Part shown: piece by piece, positions 8,167-19,674 of the stretch
How the letters are laid out: each line of letters begins with the position of its first letter
How positions within the stretch are numbered: the stretch's first letter is position 1
Origin: CAWAYH01 sp963786195
Lineage (GTDB): Bacteria > Acidobacteriota > Vicinamibacteria > Vicinamibacterales > 2-12-FULL-66-21
Length of the DNA stretch: 64,000 nt
Direction: 5' to 3'
Assembly: GCA_963786195.1 (NCBI GenBank)
Contig: CAWAYH010000012.1
Coordinates: forward strand, 124,001-188,000
Position numbers and translations under genes: made by a program
The notes under the pieces: generated by a model
Databases searched by the model: none
What the model saw: only the letters and a program-made list of their open reading frames with translations
Told to the model about the DNA's origin: nothing

Positions 8167-11100
8167 ATGTCTTCACTGCGAAATCGCTTTGGATGGCGGA
8201 AGACGCTGTTGTGCGCAGCGTTGGTCTGGCTGATTGGCGCGCCGGCGGGCGCGCAGGAAACCACCGGCACGATCGTCGGCGCGGTCACGGACCAGTCCGG
8301 CGGGGTGCTGCCGGGCGCGACGGTCACGGCTCGTCATCTGCAGACGGGCCGCACACATGACGTGGTCGCGAACGAGAGCGGCCGATACAGCATTCCACTG
8401 CTGCAGCCCGGGCCGTACGAGGTGACGTTCACCCTGAGTGGATTCCAGCCGGTCGTCGTCAAGGGGATCGATCTGCACGTCAACGACCGTCTGGAGATCA
8501 ACGGCAAGCTCGGGCTCACGGCGGTCAGCGAGACGATTGAAGTCAGCGCGGCGTCGCAGTTCGTGCAGCCGTCGCCCTGCGGTCCAGAGCCTGATCGGAC
8601 CGACGGCGGTTCAGGAGCTGCCGCTCAACAATCGCAGCTTCGCGCAGCTGGCGACGCTCGTGCCGGGTGTGTCGAGCGATCTCGGAGACGAGGTCAACTT
8701 CGGTCTGACCAACGTCATGAGCATCTCGATCAACGGCGGCGCGCCGGAACGGGGTCAACTGGCTGGTCGACGGCGCGTCGAACGTGGACGTGGGCTCCAA
8801 CATCACGCTGCTCTCGATGCCGACGCTCGAATCGATTCAGGAGTTCAAGATCATCACCAGCAGCTATTCAGCGGAATGGCCGCGCAGCGGCGGCGGCATC
8901 GTGAACGTCGTGACGCGCGGCGGCACGCAGAAGTTCACGGGCACCGCCTATGAGTTCGTCCGAAACGACAAACTGAACGCCAACTCCTACTTCCGGAACT
9001 TCAACAGCAATCCGGACATCAGCGGCAAGCCGCCGCGTCTGCGCTACAACAACTTCGGCTACACGGTCGGCGGCCCGATGCTGCCGAGCCGTCAGAAAGC
9101 GTTCTTCTTCTTTTCGCAGGAGTGGCGCCGCATCTCGCGCGCGCCGTCGTCGTCGACCGCCACCGTGGTGAACCCGGCGTGGCTGAACGACCCGACCAAC
9201 GCGAACTACGTGGCGCCGGAGAATCGCGACCCGAATGCCGTCAAGCTGCTGGCACTGTGGCCCGCGGCGAACTCGGGGGTCAACCAGTTCCTGAATACCA
9301 ACCCGAACGTCAACAACACCCGGCAGGAAGTCGTCCGGATCGACTACGACATCAATCCCAACTGGAAACTGCTGGGTCGTTACACGCACGACCTCAGCCA
9401 GACCGTCGAGCCGAGCGGCATCTTCAGCCTCGGCGTCGCGGTCCCGAACGTTGGTGCCACGGCGACGGATGTGCCAGGCAACGTCTTCGTGACGGAGCTG
9501 CGCACGGTCGTCGGCCGCGGGCTGAACGAGTTCAAGTACCAGCTCTCGGGCAACCTGATCGAAACGCGGGACCCGGAGGGCAACCGCAACACGCGCGATG
9601 AGCTCGAAATCAGCATCCCCGAGCTCTTCCCGGAGAACAACGCGAATCGCATTCCGAACGTCAACGTCAGCGGCGCCATCTCGTCGATCGCCTCGGTGCA
9701 GGGGTATCACATCGAGTACATCAACCACACCTTTGCCGACAACTTCACGTACCCGCGCGGCAGTCACACGTACAAGTTCGGCATGATGATGGCGTTCGAG
9801 CAGAAGAACGAGAACGCGTCCAACACGACACGCAGGGCGCGTTCGTGTTCAACACCGGCGGCGGGCGGACGGCGTTCCAGAATTTCCTCACCGGCAACCG
9901 CGACGGACTGTGCGGCGCGCCGCTGCACCTACTCGGAAGCCGAGATCGACGTGACGAATCATCTCCGCTTCAACCGCTACGAGATGTTCGCGCAGGACAC
10001 GTGGCGGCTGACGCCGAACGTGACGCTCGACTACGGCGTGCGGTACGCGATCTACCCTGCGCTCATCGACACGAACGACATCCTGTCGACGTTCGTGCCC
10101 GAGGAATGGAACCCTGCCCAGGCGCCGACCTTTGCGAATGCGGCCGGCAGCGCGCTCGTACCGGGAACGGGCGAATCCGGTCAACGGCCTGATCGTCGCG
10201 GGCATCAATTCGCCGTTCGGCCGCAAGATCTACGAAACCGATACGAACAACATCATGCCGCGCATCGGCGCTGTCCTGGGATCCGTTCGGCGACGGGCGC
10301 ACGATCGTCCGGACAGGGTACGGCCTGTACTACGATCAGCCGCTCGTCGGGATCTTCGAGCAGAACGCGTTCGTGAATCCGCCGTACGTGAACACCGTCT
10401 CCACGCAGAACGCGTCGCTCTCGAACCCTTCGGCGGGCGTGGCGCCAGGGACGGTCGCCCTGCGATCGCTGCAGGCGACGAGCGTCCCGTTCGACACGCC
10501 GCGGACGCAGCAGTGGAACATCGGCCTGCAGCGTCAGCTCTACCGCCGGGGATTCATCGACGTCAGCTACGTCGGCTCCCGCGGCGACAACCTGATTCAG
10601 CCGCTGGATATCAATCAGCCGCAGCCGGCCGACGTCGTTACAGTCAACGGCAACCAGAACCTCGTGCGGCCGTACCTCGGCTACACGACGATCACCATGC
10701 GGCAGACGACCGCCTACAGCCGGTACGGGGGATTCCTGAGCCAGTTCCGTCACGAGGCGGGCCGGGCGGGTTCGCTGACGCTGAACTACACGCTCAGCCG
10801 CAATCGGACCACGGCCACGAACGACCGGGACGCGGTTGACTTCCCGCAGAACCCGCAGGACCTCGACATCGAGTACGCGGACGCGCGCACCGATCGCCGA
10901 CACATCTTCTCGGCCAATTTCATCTACGAGCTGCCGTTCTTCCGCGAGTCCACGAACGGGCTCCTGAAGGCCACGCTCGGTGGGTGGCAGATCTCCGGGA
11001 TCACGAACATGTCGTCGGGCGCACCGGTTCCACGCATCACGGCCAATACCAACGCGGGTCGGCGAGGCGGGCGCGCGAATCAGGTCGGCGACCCGCGCGC

Positions 11101-11450
11101 GGGAGAGCCGGCCTTCCCGTACTGGTTCGATCCGGCGGCGTTCGCGCCGCCGGCGGACGGCACATACGGCAACTCGGTTCGGGCGCCGATGCGGCTGCCG
11201 GGACGCAACCAGACGGATCTCGCGTTCTCGAAGAACTTCTACCCGTGGGAGGACGGCCGGCTGCAGTTCCGCGCGGACTTCATCAACGCGTTCAACCACA
11301 CGCAGTGGACGACCGTCGATGCCGCCTGCTCGGCGGCGACGACGGTCACGTTGAATCGGTGCGACATTGGCGGTACCGACACCTTCGGTCAGATTACGGG
11401 CGTGCGCGCTGGCGCGGGAGATTCAGCTGAGTCTCAAGCTGTACTGGTAA
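8167..11450 (+). CDS. Oar-like TonB-dependent receptor with carboxypeptidase-like N-domain (about seven frameshifts)
   Basis: A large outer-membrane receptor. The ATG at 8167 has a GGGGAGGAGG ribosome site 6 bases upstream. A signal peptide (LIGAPAGAQ) precedes a carboxypeptidase-regulatory-like domain (TTGTIVGAVTDQSGGVLPGA), a plug with PLNNRSFAQLATLVPG and VNVVTRGGTQKF, and a long beta-barrel ending ...REIQLSLKLYW. The protein is split among frames at about 8572, 8758, 9832, 9922, 10175, 10272 and 11412. All pieces are present in order, so the frameshifts look like sequence errors rather than decay. Oar-type receptors are greatly expanded in Acidobacteriota and take up glycans or peptides. 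Placement beside kinase, NagB and murQ genes suggests import of wall fragments. Confidence 0.82.
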
Positions 11451-11542
11451 GCTGACACCGGCGTCTCCATCAACGGCCGGCGGGGACTCCTGCCGGCCGT
11501 TGCTGCGTGAGGCGTGTGACCCCTGGCCTTGACCTCCGACGC

Positions 11543-12489
11543 ATGATTCACGTTCTCGGCATCGACGCGGGCGGCACCAAGACCGTCTGCCAGCTTGCGG
11601 ACGACAGCGGCACGCTTCTCTCCGAAGCGCGCGCGGGCGGCGCCAACCTCCAGGCGTCGGGCGAGCTGCACGTCGAGAAGGTCCTCCACGACGTGATGGA
11701 GGAGGCGATCGGCGACGCGACATCGTGCCGGCCGCGATCTGCCTGGGCATCGCCGGCGTCGATCGGCCGGACGACATGGCCGTGGTGCGCGCGATCATGC
11801 GCCGCATCGGCTTCAAGGCACGGACGCTCGTCGTCAACGACGCGCTCGTCGCGCTCGAGGCCGGCGCTCCCGGCGCAGCCAGGCGTCGTGATCATCTCGG
11901 GCACCGGATCGATCGCCTACGGCCGCAATGCGGCCAACGCTGCCGCGCGTGCCGGCGGCTGGGGATACGTGCTCGGCGACGAGGGAAGCGGGTACTGGAT
12001 CGGCCGGGCGGCGCTGCGCGCCGTGCTGCGCGAGGCCGATCGTCGCGGGCCAAGGACTGCGCTGACGCCGCTGCTGCTGCGGCACTTCGGCGTCGTCCGA
12101 AGCCCAGAGCCTCATCCAGGAGGTCTATCACGGCAACCTCCGGCCCGCTGCGATCGGATCGCTGGCGGCAGTGCGTGCAGAGCGCCTTCAGCGAAGGGGA
12201 CCCCGTGGGCGTCGGGATCCTGCGGGCGCGGCCGACGAGCTCGAGTCGTCCGGCGTGAGCGTGGCGCGCCGGCTCGGCCTGATCCGGGAGGCGTTCCCGT
12301 TCGTTCTCTCGGGCGGGATCTTCCGCGCCGTGCCGTGGCTGCGCGAGGAGCTCGAACGCCGGCTGCCGGTGGCGTCGCCGGGCAGCAGTGCACGGGTGCT
12401 CGATCGCGAGCCCGCAGCCGGCGCGGTCGCGCTCGCGCTAGCAGGAAGCGCGCGGTGGGGCGCGCATCCCCGTCTACGGACGCGACTGA
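11543..12489 (+). CDS. BadF/BadG-type sugar kinase, probable N-acetylhexosamine kinase (frameshifted)
   Basis: An ASKHA-fold ATPase of the BadF/BadG/BcrA family to which GlcNAc and MurNAc kinases belong. The phosphate-1 loop is MIHVLGIDAGGTKT and the phosphate-2 loop VVIISGTGSIAYG; the later GGWGYVLGDEGSGYWIG and FVLSGGIF are also characteristic. The frame breaks at about 11718, 11875, 12097, 12170, 12230 and 12458. Joined, the protein is about 315 residues, the family's normal length. Its stop TGA overlaps the ATG of the next gene. With MurQ and NagB nearby the likely job is phosphorylating imported GlcNAc or MurNAc in the cytoplasm. Confidence 0.75.
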
Positions 12490-13230
12490 TGCCGGGTCCG
12501 CCTGCGGATTACGGTGTTTCCGTACGATCGCGCGGCCGCCCGCGCGCTGGCGCACCGGTCGCGGCGGCGCTGGCAGCGAATCCTCGACTCGTGCTCGGAC
12601 TGCCGACCGGCCGAACGCCGGTCGCCTTCTACCACGAGCTGGCGTCGCTGTCCGCGCACGGCCGCGCCGATTTCTCCGCCGCACGGACGTTCAACCTCGA
12701 CGAGTTCCTCGGCGTCGGGCCGTCGCACCCGGGCAGCTACCGCCGGTTCATGGACCAGCACCTGTTCAGCCGCGTGAATCTTCGCGCCGATCAGATCAAC
12801 TTTCTGAACGGCGCGGCCGCCGATCCGGATCGCGAGTGCGCGCGCTACGAAGAGGCGATCGCGGACGCGGGCGGCATCGACATCCAGATCCTCGGCGTCG
12901 GCACCAACGGCCACATCGGTTTCAACGAGCCGGGGACGGTGCTGGCCGCGCGGACGCACCGCGTCGCGCTCAAGCCCGAAACCCGCCGCGCAATGCCTCG
13001 CTGTTCGGCGGAGATGCGGCCGCGGTGCCCGGCGAGGCGCTGTCGATGGGAATGGCGACGATCCTTCAGGCCCGGTCGATCGTGCTGCTCGCGACAGGGC
13101 AGTCGAAGGCGGTGTGCGTCGCAGCGGTCGTTCGACGGTCCGATCACGACCGAGCTGCCGGCGTCGTTCCTGCAGCTGCACCGCGACGTCGAGGTCATGC
13201 TGGACGAGGCGGCCGCGAGCGGGCGTCAGG
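12489..13230 (+). CDS. NagB-like glucosamine-6-phosphate deaminase (frameshifted, 3' end approximate)
   Basis: A sugar-phosphate isomerase/deaminase of the NagB family that would convert glucosamine-6-phosphate to fructose-6-phosphate and ammonia. The motifs are VLGLPTGRTPVAFYHEL (phosphate loop), TFNLDEFLGV (catalytic Asp), GVGTNGHIGFNEPG and MGMATILQARSIVLLATGQ. The frame breaks near 12500, 12560, 13000 and 13125. The ATG shares bases with the kinase TGA (ATGA-type coupling). No in-frame stop is visible before the convergent murQ gene, so the stop codon is probably hidden by another indel near 13220-13230. Confidence 0.75.
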
Positions 13231-14180
13231 ATCTGCACGCTCTTGCGCAGCAGCTCCCGCAACCGGACTTCGATGTCCTCGCCGATCGCTTCGCGCACCG
13301 AGTCGTCGGCCTTCTTCAGCCGCTTCAGCGCCTGGGGCAGCGTCAGCTTGGCCTTCTGCATCACGATCGCGGCCTTGACGTTCCAGCGCGCACGCTTGAG
13401 CAGCGCGTCGGCCTCGTCGTAGTCGAGCCCGGTCACGATGCCGACGATGCGCCGGGCGCGATCCTTGAGCTTCTCGGATCCGGTCTGCACGTCGACCATC
13501 AGGTTGCCGTAGGTCTTGCCGACCTTGATCATCGCGACGGTGGTCAGCATGTTGAGCACCATCTTGGTGGCCGTTCCGGCCTTGAGCCGGGTGGAGCCGG
13601 CGATGATCTCGGGGCCGACCGCCGGCGCGATCTGCAGGTCGACGAAGTTCTGCAGCTCGGAGCCGGGCCAGCAGGTGACGAAGATGATCTTCGCGCCGGC
13701 CTTGCGCGCGCGCGTCAGGCCGCCGCGCACGAACGGCGTCATGCCGCTCGCCGATACGCCGATCACGACGTCCTTCCGGCTCAGCCGGAGCCGGGCGATG
13801 CTGCGGCCCCCTCCTCGTAGTTGTCCTCGACGCCTTCCTTGGCCTGGAAGACCGCCTCCTGTCCGCCGGCCATGATCGCCTGCACGATGTCGGGGGCGTG
13901 CCGAACGTCGGCGGCATTTCGGCGGCTTCGACGACGCCGAGGCGGCCGCTCGTGCCGGCGCCGATGAAGATGACCCGGCCGCCCTTGCGCAGCGCCTGCG
14001 CGATGATCTCGACGCCGTGCGCGATGCGTTCTCCTTCTCCTTCTGGACGGCGGCGATGACCTTGCGGTCCTCGTTGACCACCATGTCGATGATGTCGCGG
14101 ACCGGCGCCTTGTCGATCGCGAGGCTGACGGGGTTGATGGCTTCGGTGGGCAGCGACTGCCACTTCGATTGGGTCGGCAT
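13226..14180 (-). CDS. murQ: N-acetylmuramic acid 6-phosphate etherase MurQ (frameshifted)
   Basis: A SIS-domain enzyme that removes the lactyl ether from MurNAc-6-phosphate to give GlcNAc-6-phosphate. It begins at 14180 (MPTQSKWQSLPTEAINP) with a GAGGGAAG ribosome site. The SIS core IFIGAGTSGRLGVVEAAEMPPTFG is the MurQ signature, followed by AIMAGGQEAVFQAKEGVEDN and DVVIGVSASGMTPFVRG. Frame changes occur near 14033, 13895 and 13803, and the stop is probably a TGA at 13228-13226 after another shift. It is convergent with the nagB-like gene. The pathway assignment to peptidoglycan recycling follows from the family; the import steps are inferred from the neighbours. Confidence 0.85.
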
Positions 14181-14222
14181 GCGCGAGCTTCCCTCGGGTG
14201 TCCGCACCGCGGGCAGCCGCGT

Positions 14223-14251
14223 ACATTACTCCCCGTGGTCTGAGCTGTCAA
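14223..14251 (-). promoter_or_regulatory. murQ promoter
   Basis: TTGACA (14251-14246), a 17-base spacer and TAATGT (14228-14223) on the minus strand. This places the transcript start near 14216 and a leader of about 36 nt carrying the GAGGGAAG ribosome site. Confidence 0.5.
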
Positions 14252-14339
14252 ACCCATTCGGGCGCGGATCTCGCTTTCGATCCATACCGGCGCGGCCCGA
14301 CCCGTGGCGATCTGAGCCCGTGTAGTAGACCGCCACCGA

Positions 14340-15373
<1,034 letters not shown>

Positions 15374-15395
15374 TCCGCCATCGGCTCGAGGTTCG

Positions 15396-16278
15396 ATGTC
15401 CTCTCTGCTCGACCCGCCGTCCTGACGACGCTCGCCGACCTCGAGCTGGTCGCGCGGGTGACCGTCGACGGCACGATCTCGGGCCTTCATCGCAGCCCCT
15501 TCCACGGCTACAGCGCGGAGTTCAGCCAGTACCGCCACTATCGGCCCGGCGACGACCTGAAGTACGTCGACTGGAAGCTGTTCGCGCGCACCGATCGCGT
15601 CTACACGAAGCAGTTCCGCGAGACGACGAACCTGGCGGCGCAGGTCGCCCTCGATGCGAGCGCGTCGATGGGCTTCGACGGCGGGTCCGGCGTCTCGAAG
15701 CTGGAGTACGCGAAGCTGATCGCCGCGCCGCTGATGCATCTGATCGCCGGGCAGGGTGACGCCGTCGGACTCGTCGTGTATGACGACCGGCTGCGCCAGT
15801 ACACTGCCGAGCAGGGGAGGGCAGTCGCATCTTCGCGCGTCGCTGGTGGCGTTGTCGAAGGTGCACGCGTCCGGCAGCACCTCGACGGCGAACGGGCTTC
15901 ACCGCGCGGTCGATCTTCTCAGCCGACGTGGCCTGCTGATTGTCATTTCGGACCTGTACGACGAAGGGGAGCAGGTCGAAGCCGAGCTCCGACGGGCGGC
16001 CCACATCGGTCACGAAGTTGCGCTGTTCCACGTGCTGACGCCCGCGGAACTGACGTTTCCGTTCGACCGTGACGTCGAGCTCGAGGATCTGGAATCCGGA
16101 AAGACGCTGCTGGCCGGCGCCGGCGCCGCTGCGTCGTACCGGCATGACAGTGGCCGATTTCCTCGAGCGTTGGCGCACGCGCAGCGCGCGGTACGGCATC
16201 GACTACACGCGGGTGACGACCGACATGCCGCTCGACACCGTGTTGCGGCGCTACCTCGTTCGCCGCGGCGGATCATGA
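15396..16278 (+). CDS. DUF58 domain protein, MoxR partner (frameshifted)
   Basis: A cytoplasmic DUF58 protein of about 293 residues beginning MSSLLDP. One missing G near 15414 restores LDPAVLTTLADLELVARV. The DUF58 core is FHGYSAEFSQYRHYRPGDD and YVDWKLFARTDRVYTKQF. Then comes a VWA-like strand with an incomplete metal site, QVALDASASMGF (D-A-S-A-S), and GLLIVISDLYD. Further frame changes lie near 15800 and 16135. The stop overlaps the next ATG by 4 bp. These proteins work with MoxR and Bat-type membrane proteins; the molecular function is not settled. Confidence 0.82.
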
Positions 16279-17630
16279 TCGCCTGGCAGCTGCCGGCCGC
16301 GTTCTCGGGTCTGCTCCTGCTGGCCGTACCGATCATCATCCACATTCTGCGCAGGCATCGGGCAGACCGCGTGCCTTTTCCGAGTCTGCGATTCGTGCGG
16401 CCGGCGCCGACCTCCGCGGTTCGAGTCCGAAGGCCATCCGATCTCCTCTTGCTATGCCTTCGAATGGCCATTGTCGCGCTTGCGGTCTGTGCCGCCGCGG
16501 GACCGGTTCTGCTGACGCGGTCCCGTGTCGATGCGTGGAAGGCGCAGGTGGCGCGAGCGGTTGTCGTCGACACCAGCGAGAGCATGCGGCTGGCAGGCGA
16601 CGGCGTTGTCTCGGCGGCGGCTGCGGCCGAAGCCGAGCTGCGCACGGCGACGTACGGGCGGCGTCTCGATGCGGCGGATCTTGCCGCGGGACTGACACGT
16701 GCGAGGTCGTGGCTGGCCTCGACGCCTCCGGCTCGCCGGGAAATCGTGGTCATCAGCGACTTTCAGCATGGATCGCTTGGGGACGACGCGCTGACGCGCG
16801 TGCCGGGTCACGTCGGGTTGCGGCTCGTGCAGGTCGGACGGCCGGTGGGGAAGCGTGCGTTCACGGGCATGCCGCTCCTGGGTGCCGGTGATGTCGGCCC
16901 TCGCACGCAGGCGATCGAGCTGACCGAAGCCACGGCACTCGTGCTCACCACGAGCGGAGCTGCTGGCAACTCCGGCCTGCGCTTTGTTCACGCACCTGAA
17001 CAGCAAGCCGAAGTCGAGGCGTTGTCCAGGGCGCTTGCAGTCGCGGGCACTCCCGGATTGCCGCCAGGCGTGACCCATCCCATCGCGATCCGCTTTGCCG
17101 CGAAGGATCCGGCGGTCGCGTCGACAGATACGCTGAGTGGTGTCCCGGCGGGATGGATGCTGCAGACGGTGCTGCGGCTGCAACAGGACGAAGCGCTGCA
17201 ACGGAGCGCTGCCGTGATCGATGCGCTTCCGGTGACGGGGTCGCAGCCCTGGTTCGTGATCGCTCGCGACAAGAGAGCACAGCCCCTCGTGCGAGCCGCG
17301 ACGTCCGGTGACGAGCTGGACGAGCTGATCATGGAGATTGCCGCGTCACCTGTCAGCTATTTCAGCGCGGCCGCTGTTCGGGCCGCGCTGGTCGCGAGGC
17401 GCGGTGCCGTCGATCATCCCGAACAGGAAATCCTGCGCAGGACCCAGGCCGATCTGGCCGCCTGGACCAGGCCGTCGGGTCCGGTGGACCGCGAGGCATG
17501 GAGGAACGTGCAGTCGACCGATGCCCGCTGGTTGTGGCTGGGCGTCCTCGTGCTGCTTGGAGTCGAGCAGTGGGTGCGCGCCCGTGAACCGTCGACGTCG
17601 CGTCAAGAGGTGAGCCGTGCGGCGGCCTGA
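16275..17630 (+). CDS. BatA-like membrane protein with VWA-like domain
   Basis: A 451-residue membrane protein. The N-terminal helix plus HILRRHRADRVPFPSLRF and a second helix (about residues 58-74) match the aerotolerance-regulator N-terminal domain of BatA/BatB proteins. A von Willebrand-like domain follows with the motif VVDTSESMRL (DxSxS) and VVISDFQHGSLG. A final hydrophobic helix precedes the C-terminus (WLWLGVLVLLGVEQWV). It overlaps DUF58 by 4 bp and the following gene by 14 bp, indicating an operon. It probably forms an envelope complex with the MoxR and DUF58 proteins. Confidence 0.78.
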   Translation: MIAWQLPAAFSGLLLLAVPIIIHILRRHRADRVPFPSLRFVRPAPTSAVRVRRPSDLLLLCLRMAIVALAVCAAAGPVLLTRSRVDAWKAQVARAVVVDTSESMRLAGDGVVSAAAAAEAELRTATYGRRLDAADLAAGLTRARSWLASTPPARREIVVISDFQHGSLGDDALTRVPGHVGLRLVQVGRPVGKRAFTGMPLLGAGDVGPRTQAIELTEATALVLTTSGAAGNSGLRFVHAPEQQAEVEALSRALAVAGTPGLPPGVTHPIAIRFAAKDPAVASTDTLSGVPAGWMLQTVLRLQQDEALQRSAAVIDALPVTGSQPWFVIARDKRAQPLVRAATSGDELDELIMEIAASPVSYFSAAAVRAALVARRGAVDHPEQEILRRTQADLAAWTRPSGPVDREAWRNVQSTDARWLWLGVLVLLGVEQWVRAREPSTSRQEVSRAAA

Positions 17631-19674
17631 GCCGTGCGATGTGCCGGTCGAGCTCGCGGCGGCCCTCAGGGGCGCGTCGCGGCGTCTCTGCGCGCGTGAT
17701 GTCCTTGTGGCGCTCGCGGCGGCTGCGCCGATCGCCGCGGCGATCGCGGCGATGCTTCTGCGAGCCGGATGGTCCACGATCCCGAGTGGGACGATTGCTC
17801 TCGCGCTGACTTCAGGCCTGTCGTCGGTCTGGCTCTGGCGACGCAGCCGGCATTGGACGCCGGCCGCGGCGGCACTGGCGCTCGAGCGCGCATCCTCCTC
17901 CAGCCGCAACGTGATCGTCACGGCCGAGGAACTGTCGCGACACCCGGATCGGGCGCAGCCGTGGATTCGGACGAGAGTCCTGACCGTTGCTGCTGGGGCG
18001 GCGACGGCCATCAACGCGAGCCACGCCGTACCGCTCCGTCGTCACATGGCGATCGCGTTGGTCGCGGTCGGGCTCGGTGCGGCGATACTCGGCGGTATCG
18101 CCGGGCGTGCGGCCAGGGCCGTCAGTCAGGTCGTGGCACGCGCGTCGGACCGTGCGCTCGCATCCGACGAGCTGAGAATGCGGGCGACGATTGCCTCCCC
18201 GTCCTACACGCGTCAGCGCGCCCGATCGCTGGACAATCCGGATCGCATCGAAGCCGTCCAGGGAAGTGAGCTGCGTCTGACAATCCAGGGCGACCGTGGC
18301 TGGCGGGTCCGATTCGGGAACGACGCGCTGAAAGTGACCAGAACGTCATCGGGAATCGTTACGGAGCTTGCGCTGTCAGCGAGCGGCTACCTGGCGATCG
18401 AGTCCGACGCAGCAGACGCCTCCAAATCACGCAGGTTGATTCCGGTGACGGTCACACCCGACCGCGCGCCGACGATCCGCGTCGATGCGCCGGGGAAGGA
18501 CCTGCTGCTGCCCGATGCCCGGCCGTCCATCGGCATTGCGGCCACGGCCACGGACGACTACGGGCTGCAGTCGCTGGAGCTTCGCTATACCAAAGCGTCA
18601 GGAACGGGCGAGCAGTTCGAGTTCAAGGAAGGCGTCATTCCGCTCGACATCGCGCGCAACGATCACCGCGACTGGAAGGCGCGCGCGGCCGTCGCGCTCT
18701 CTCAGCTCGGGCTCGAACCCGGGGACGCGCTGGTCTACCGGCTCGTCGCGCGAGACGAAAGGCCCGGCGATGCCGGAACGGCTTCTTCTGACACCTTCTT
18801 CATTGAGATTGCGGGACCCGGGCAGGTGGCGCTTCCCGGTTTCGAGCTGCCTCCGGATCGCGAGCGCTCCGCCCTCAGCCAGCAGATGATCGTGCTGAAG
18901 ATCGAGCGGCTGCGCGCGCGCGAGGCCACGCTCGCTCCCGACACGCTGGCCACGGAATCGTCCAGCATCGGGGCGGAACAGCGCGCGGTCCGCGCGAATT
19001 TCGTGTTCCTGATGGGCGGGCACATCGAAGACGAGGAAGTCGAAGCCGAGCAGTCGCACGAGATACAAGAGGGTCGTCTCGAAAACACCGCGAGACGCGA
19101 GATCGTCGCGGCTGTCCAGCACATGGGTAAGTCCGAAGTGGGACTCGCTTCGACCAACCTCGCCGCGGCACTGACGTCGGCGCGCGCCGCGGTCGAAGCG
19201 TTGCAGCGCGCGTTCGGCCGAAACCGCTACATCCTTCGGGCGCTCCCCGTTCGGGGCCGCATCGATCCGTCGAGGCGGCTGACCGGTGAGACGACGAGCG
19301 CGTCCGACTGGCAGCGCACGCGCCAGCCAGCCGACGTCGATCAGAAGACGCGTGCGGCGCGCGAGCTCCTGGCACAGGTACTTGGTCTTTCGCCTTCGAT
19401 CAAGTCGGGTACCGCGGAGCCGTCAACGTTGACTGGCCTCGCCGAACAGGCGCTCGCCGTCGACGCTGGAGATGAACAGTGGCAGGGGATCTCACGCCGG
19501 TTGCTGCAGCTGCGTGATGCCATTGCCGCAGGACGAGCAGATTCGCTGGAGCTGCTGAGCCAGGCGGTCGCGCCGATTGTGGGGCTCGCTGAAAGAGACG
19601 CGATCGCCGCAAAGCCCGTCGAAACCGAGACCAGCCTTCGGAGCGCCTGGATGGACGAAAGGCGCAAGCGATGA
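17617..19674 (+). CDS. Large envelope protein of the MoxR/Bat operon (DUF4175-like)
   Basis: A 685-residue protein starting with GTG inside the end of the BatA-like gene. Two hydrophobic segments near residues 27-65 and one near 145-163 anchor it in the inner membrane. A beta-rich region follows, containing IGIAATATDDYGLQSLELRY as in DUF4175-type proteins. The C-terminal third is strongly alpha-helical and rich in Ala, Glu and Arg, suggesting coiled coils. No catalytic motif was recognised. Such proteins accompany MoxR-DUF58-BatA sets in Acidobacteriota and Planctomycetes, and a role in envelope complex assembly is inferred only from position. Confidence 0.6.
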   Translation: MRRPEPCDVPVELAAALRGASRRLCARDVLVALAAAAPIAAAIAAMLLRAGWSTIPSGTIALALTSGLSSVWLWRRSRHWTPAAAALALERASSSSRNVIVTAEELSRHPDRAQPWIRTRVLTVAAGAATAINASHAVPLRRHMAIALVAVGLGAAILGGIAGRAARAVSQVVARASDRALASDELRMRATIASPSYTRQRARSLDNPDRIEAVQGSELRLTIQGDRGWRVRFGNDALKVTRTSSGIVTELALSASGYLAIESDAADASKSRRLIPVTVTPDRAPTIRVDAPGKDLLLPDARPSIGIAATATDDYGLQSLELRYTKASGTGEQFEFKEGVIPLDIARNDHRDWKARAAVALSQLGLEPGDALVYRLVARDERPGDAGTASSDTFFIEIAGPGQVALPGFELPPDRERSALSQQMIVLKIERLRAREATLAPDTLATESSSIGAEQRAVRANFVFLMGGHIEDEEVEAEQSHEIQEGRLENTARREIVAAVQHMGKSEVGLASTNLAAALTSARAAVEALQRAFGRNRYILRALPVRGRIDPSRRLTGETTSASDWQRTRQPADVDQKTRAARELLAQVLGLSPSIKSGTAEPSTLTGLAEQALAVDAGDEQWQGISRRLLQLRDAIAAGRADSLELLSQAVAPIVGLAERDAIAAKPVETETSLRSAWMDERRKR

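Noticed and set aside
8167..11450. True pseudogene status of the TonB receptor
   Set aside because: Every domain from signal peptide to terminal beta-strand is conserved, and neighbouring essential-type genes show the same indel pattern, so sequence error is the simpler explanation.
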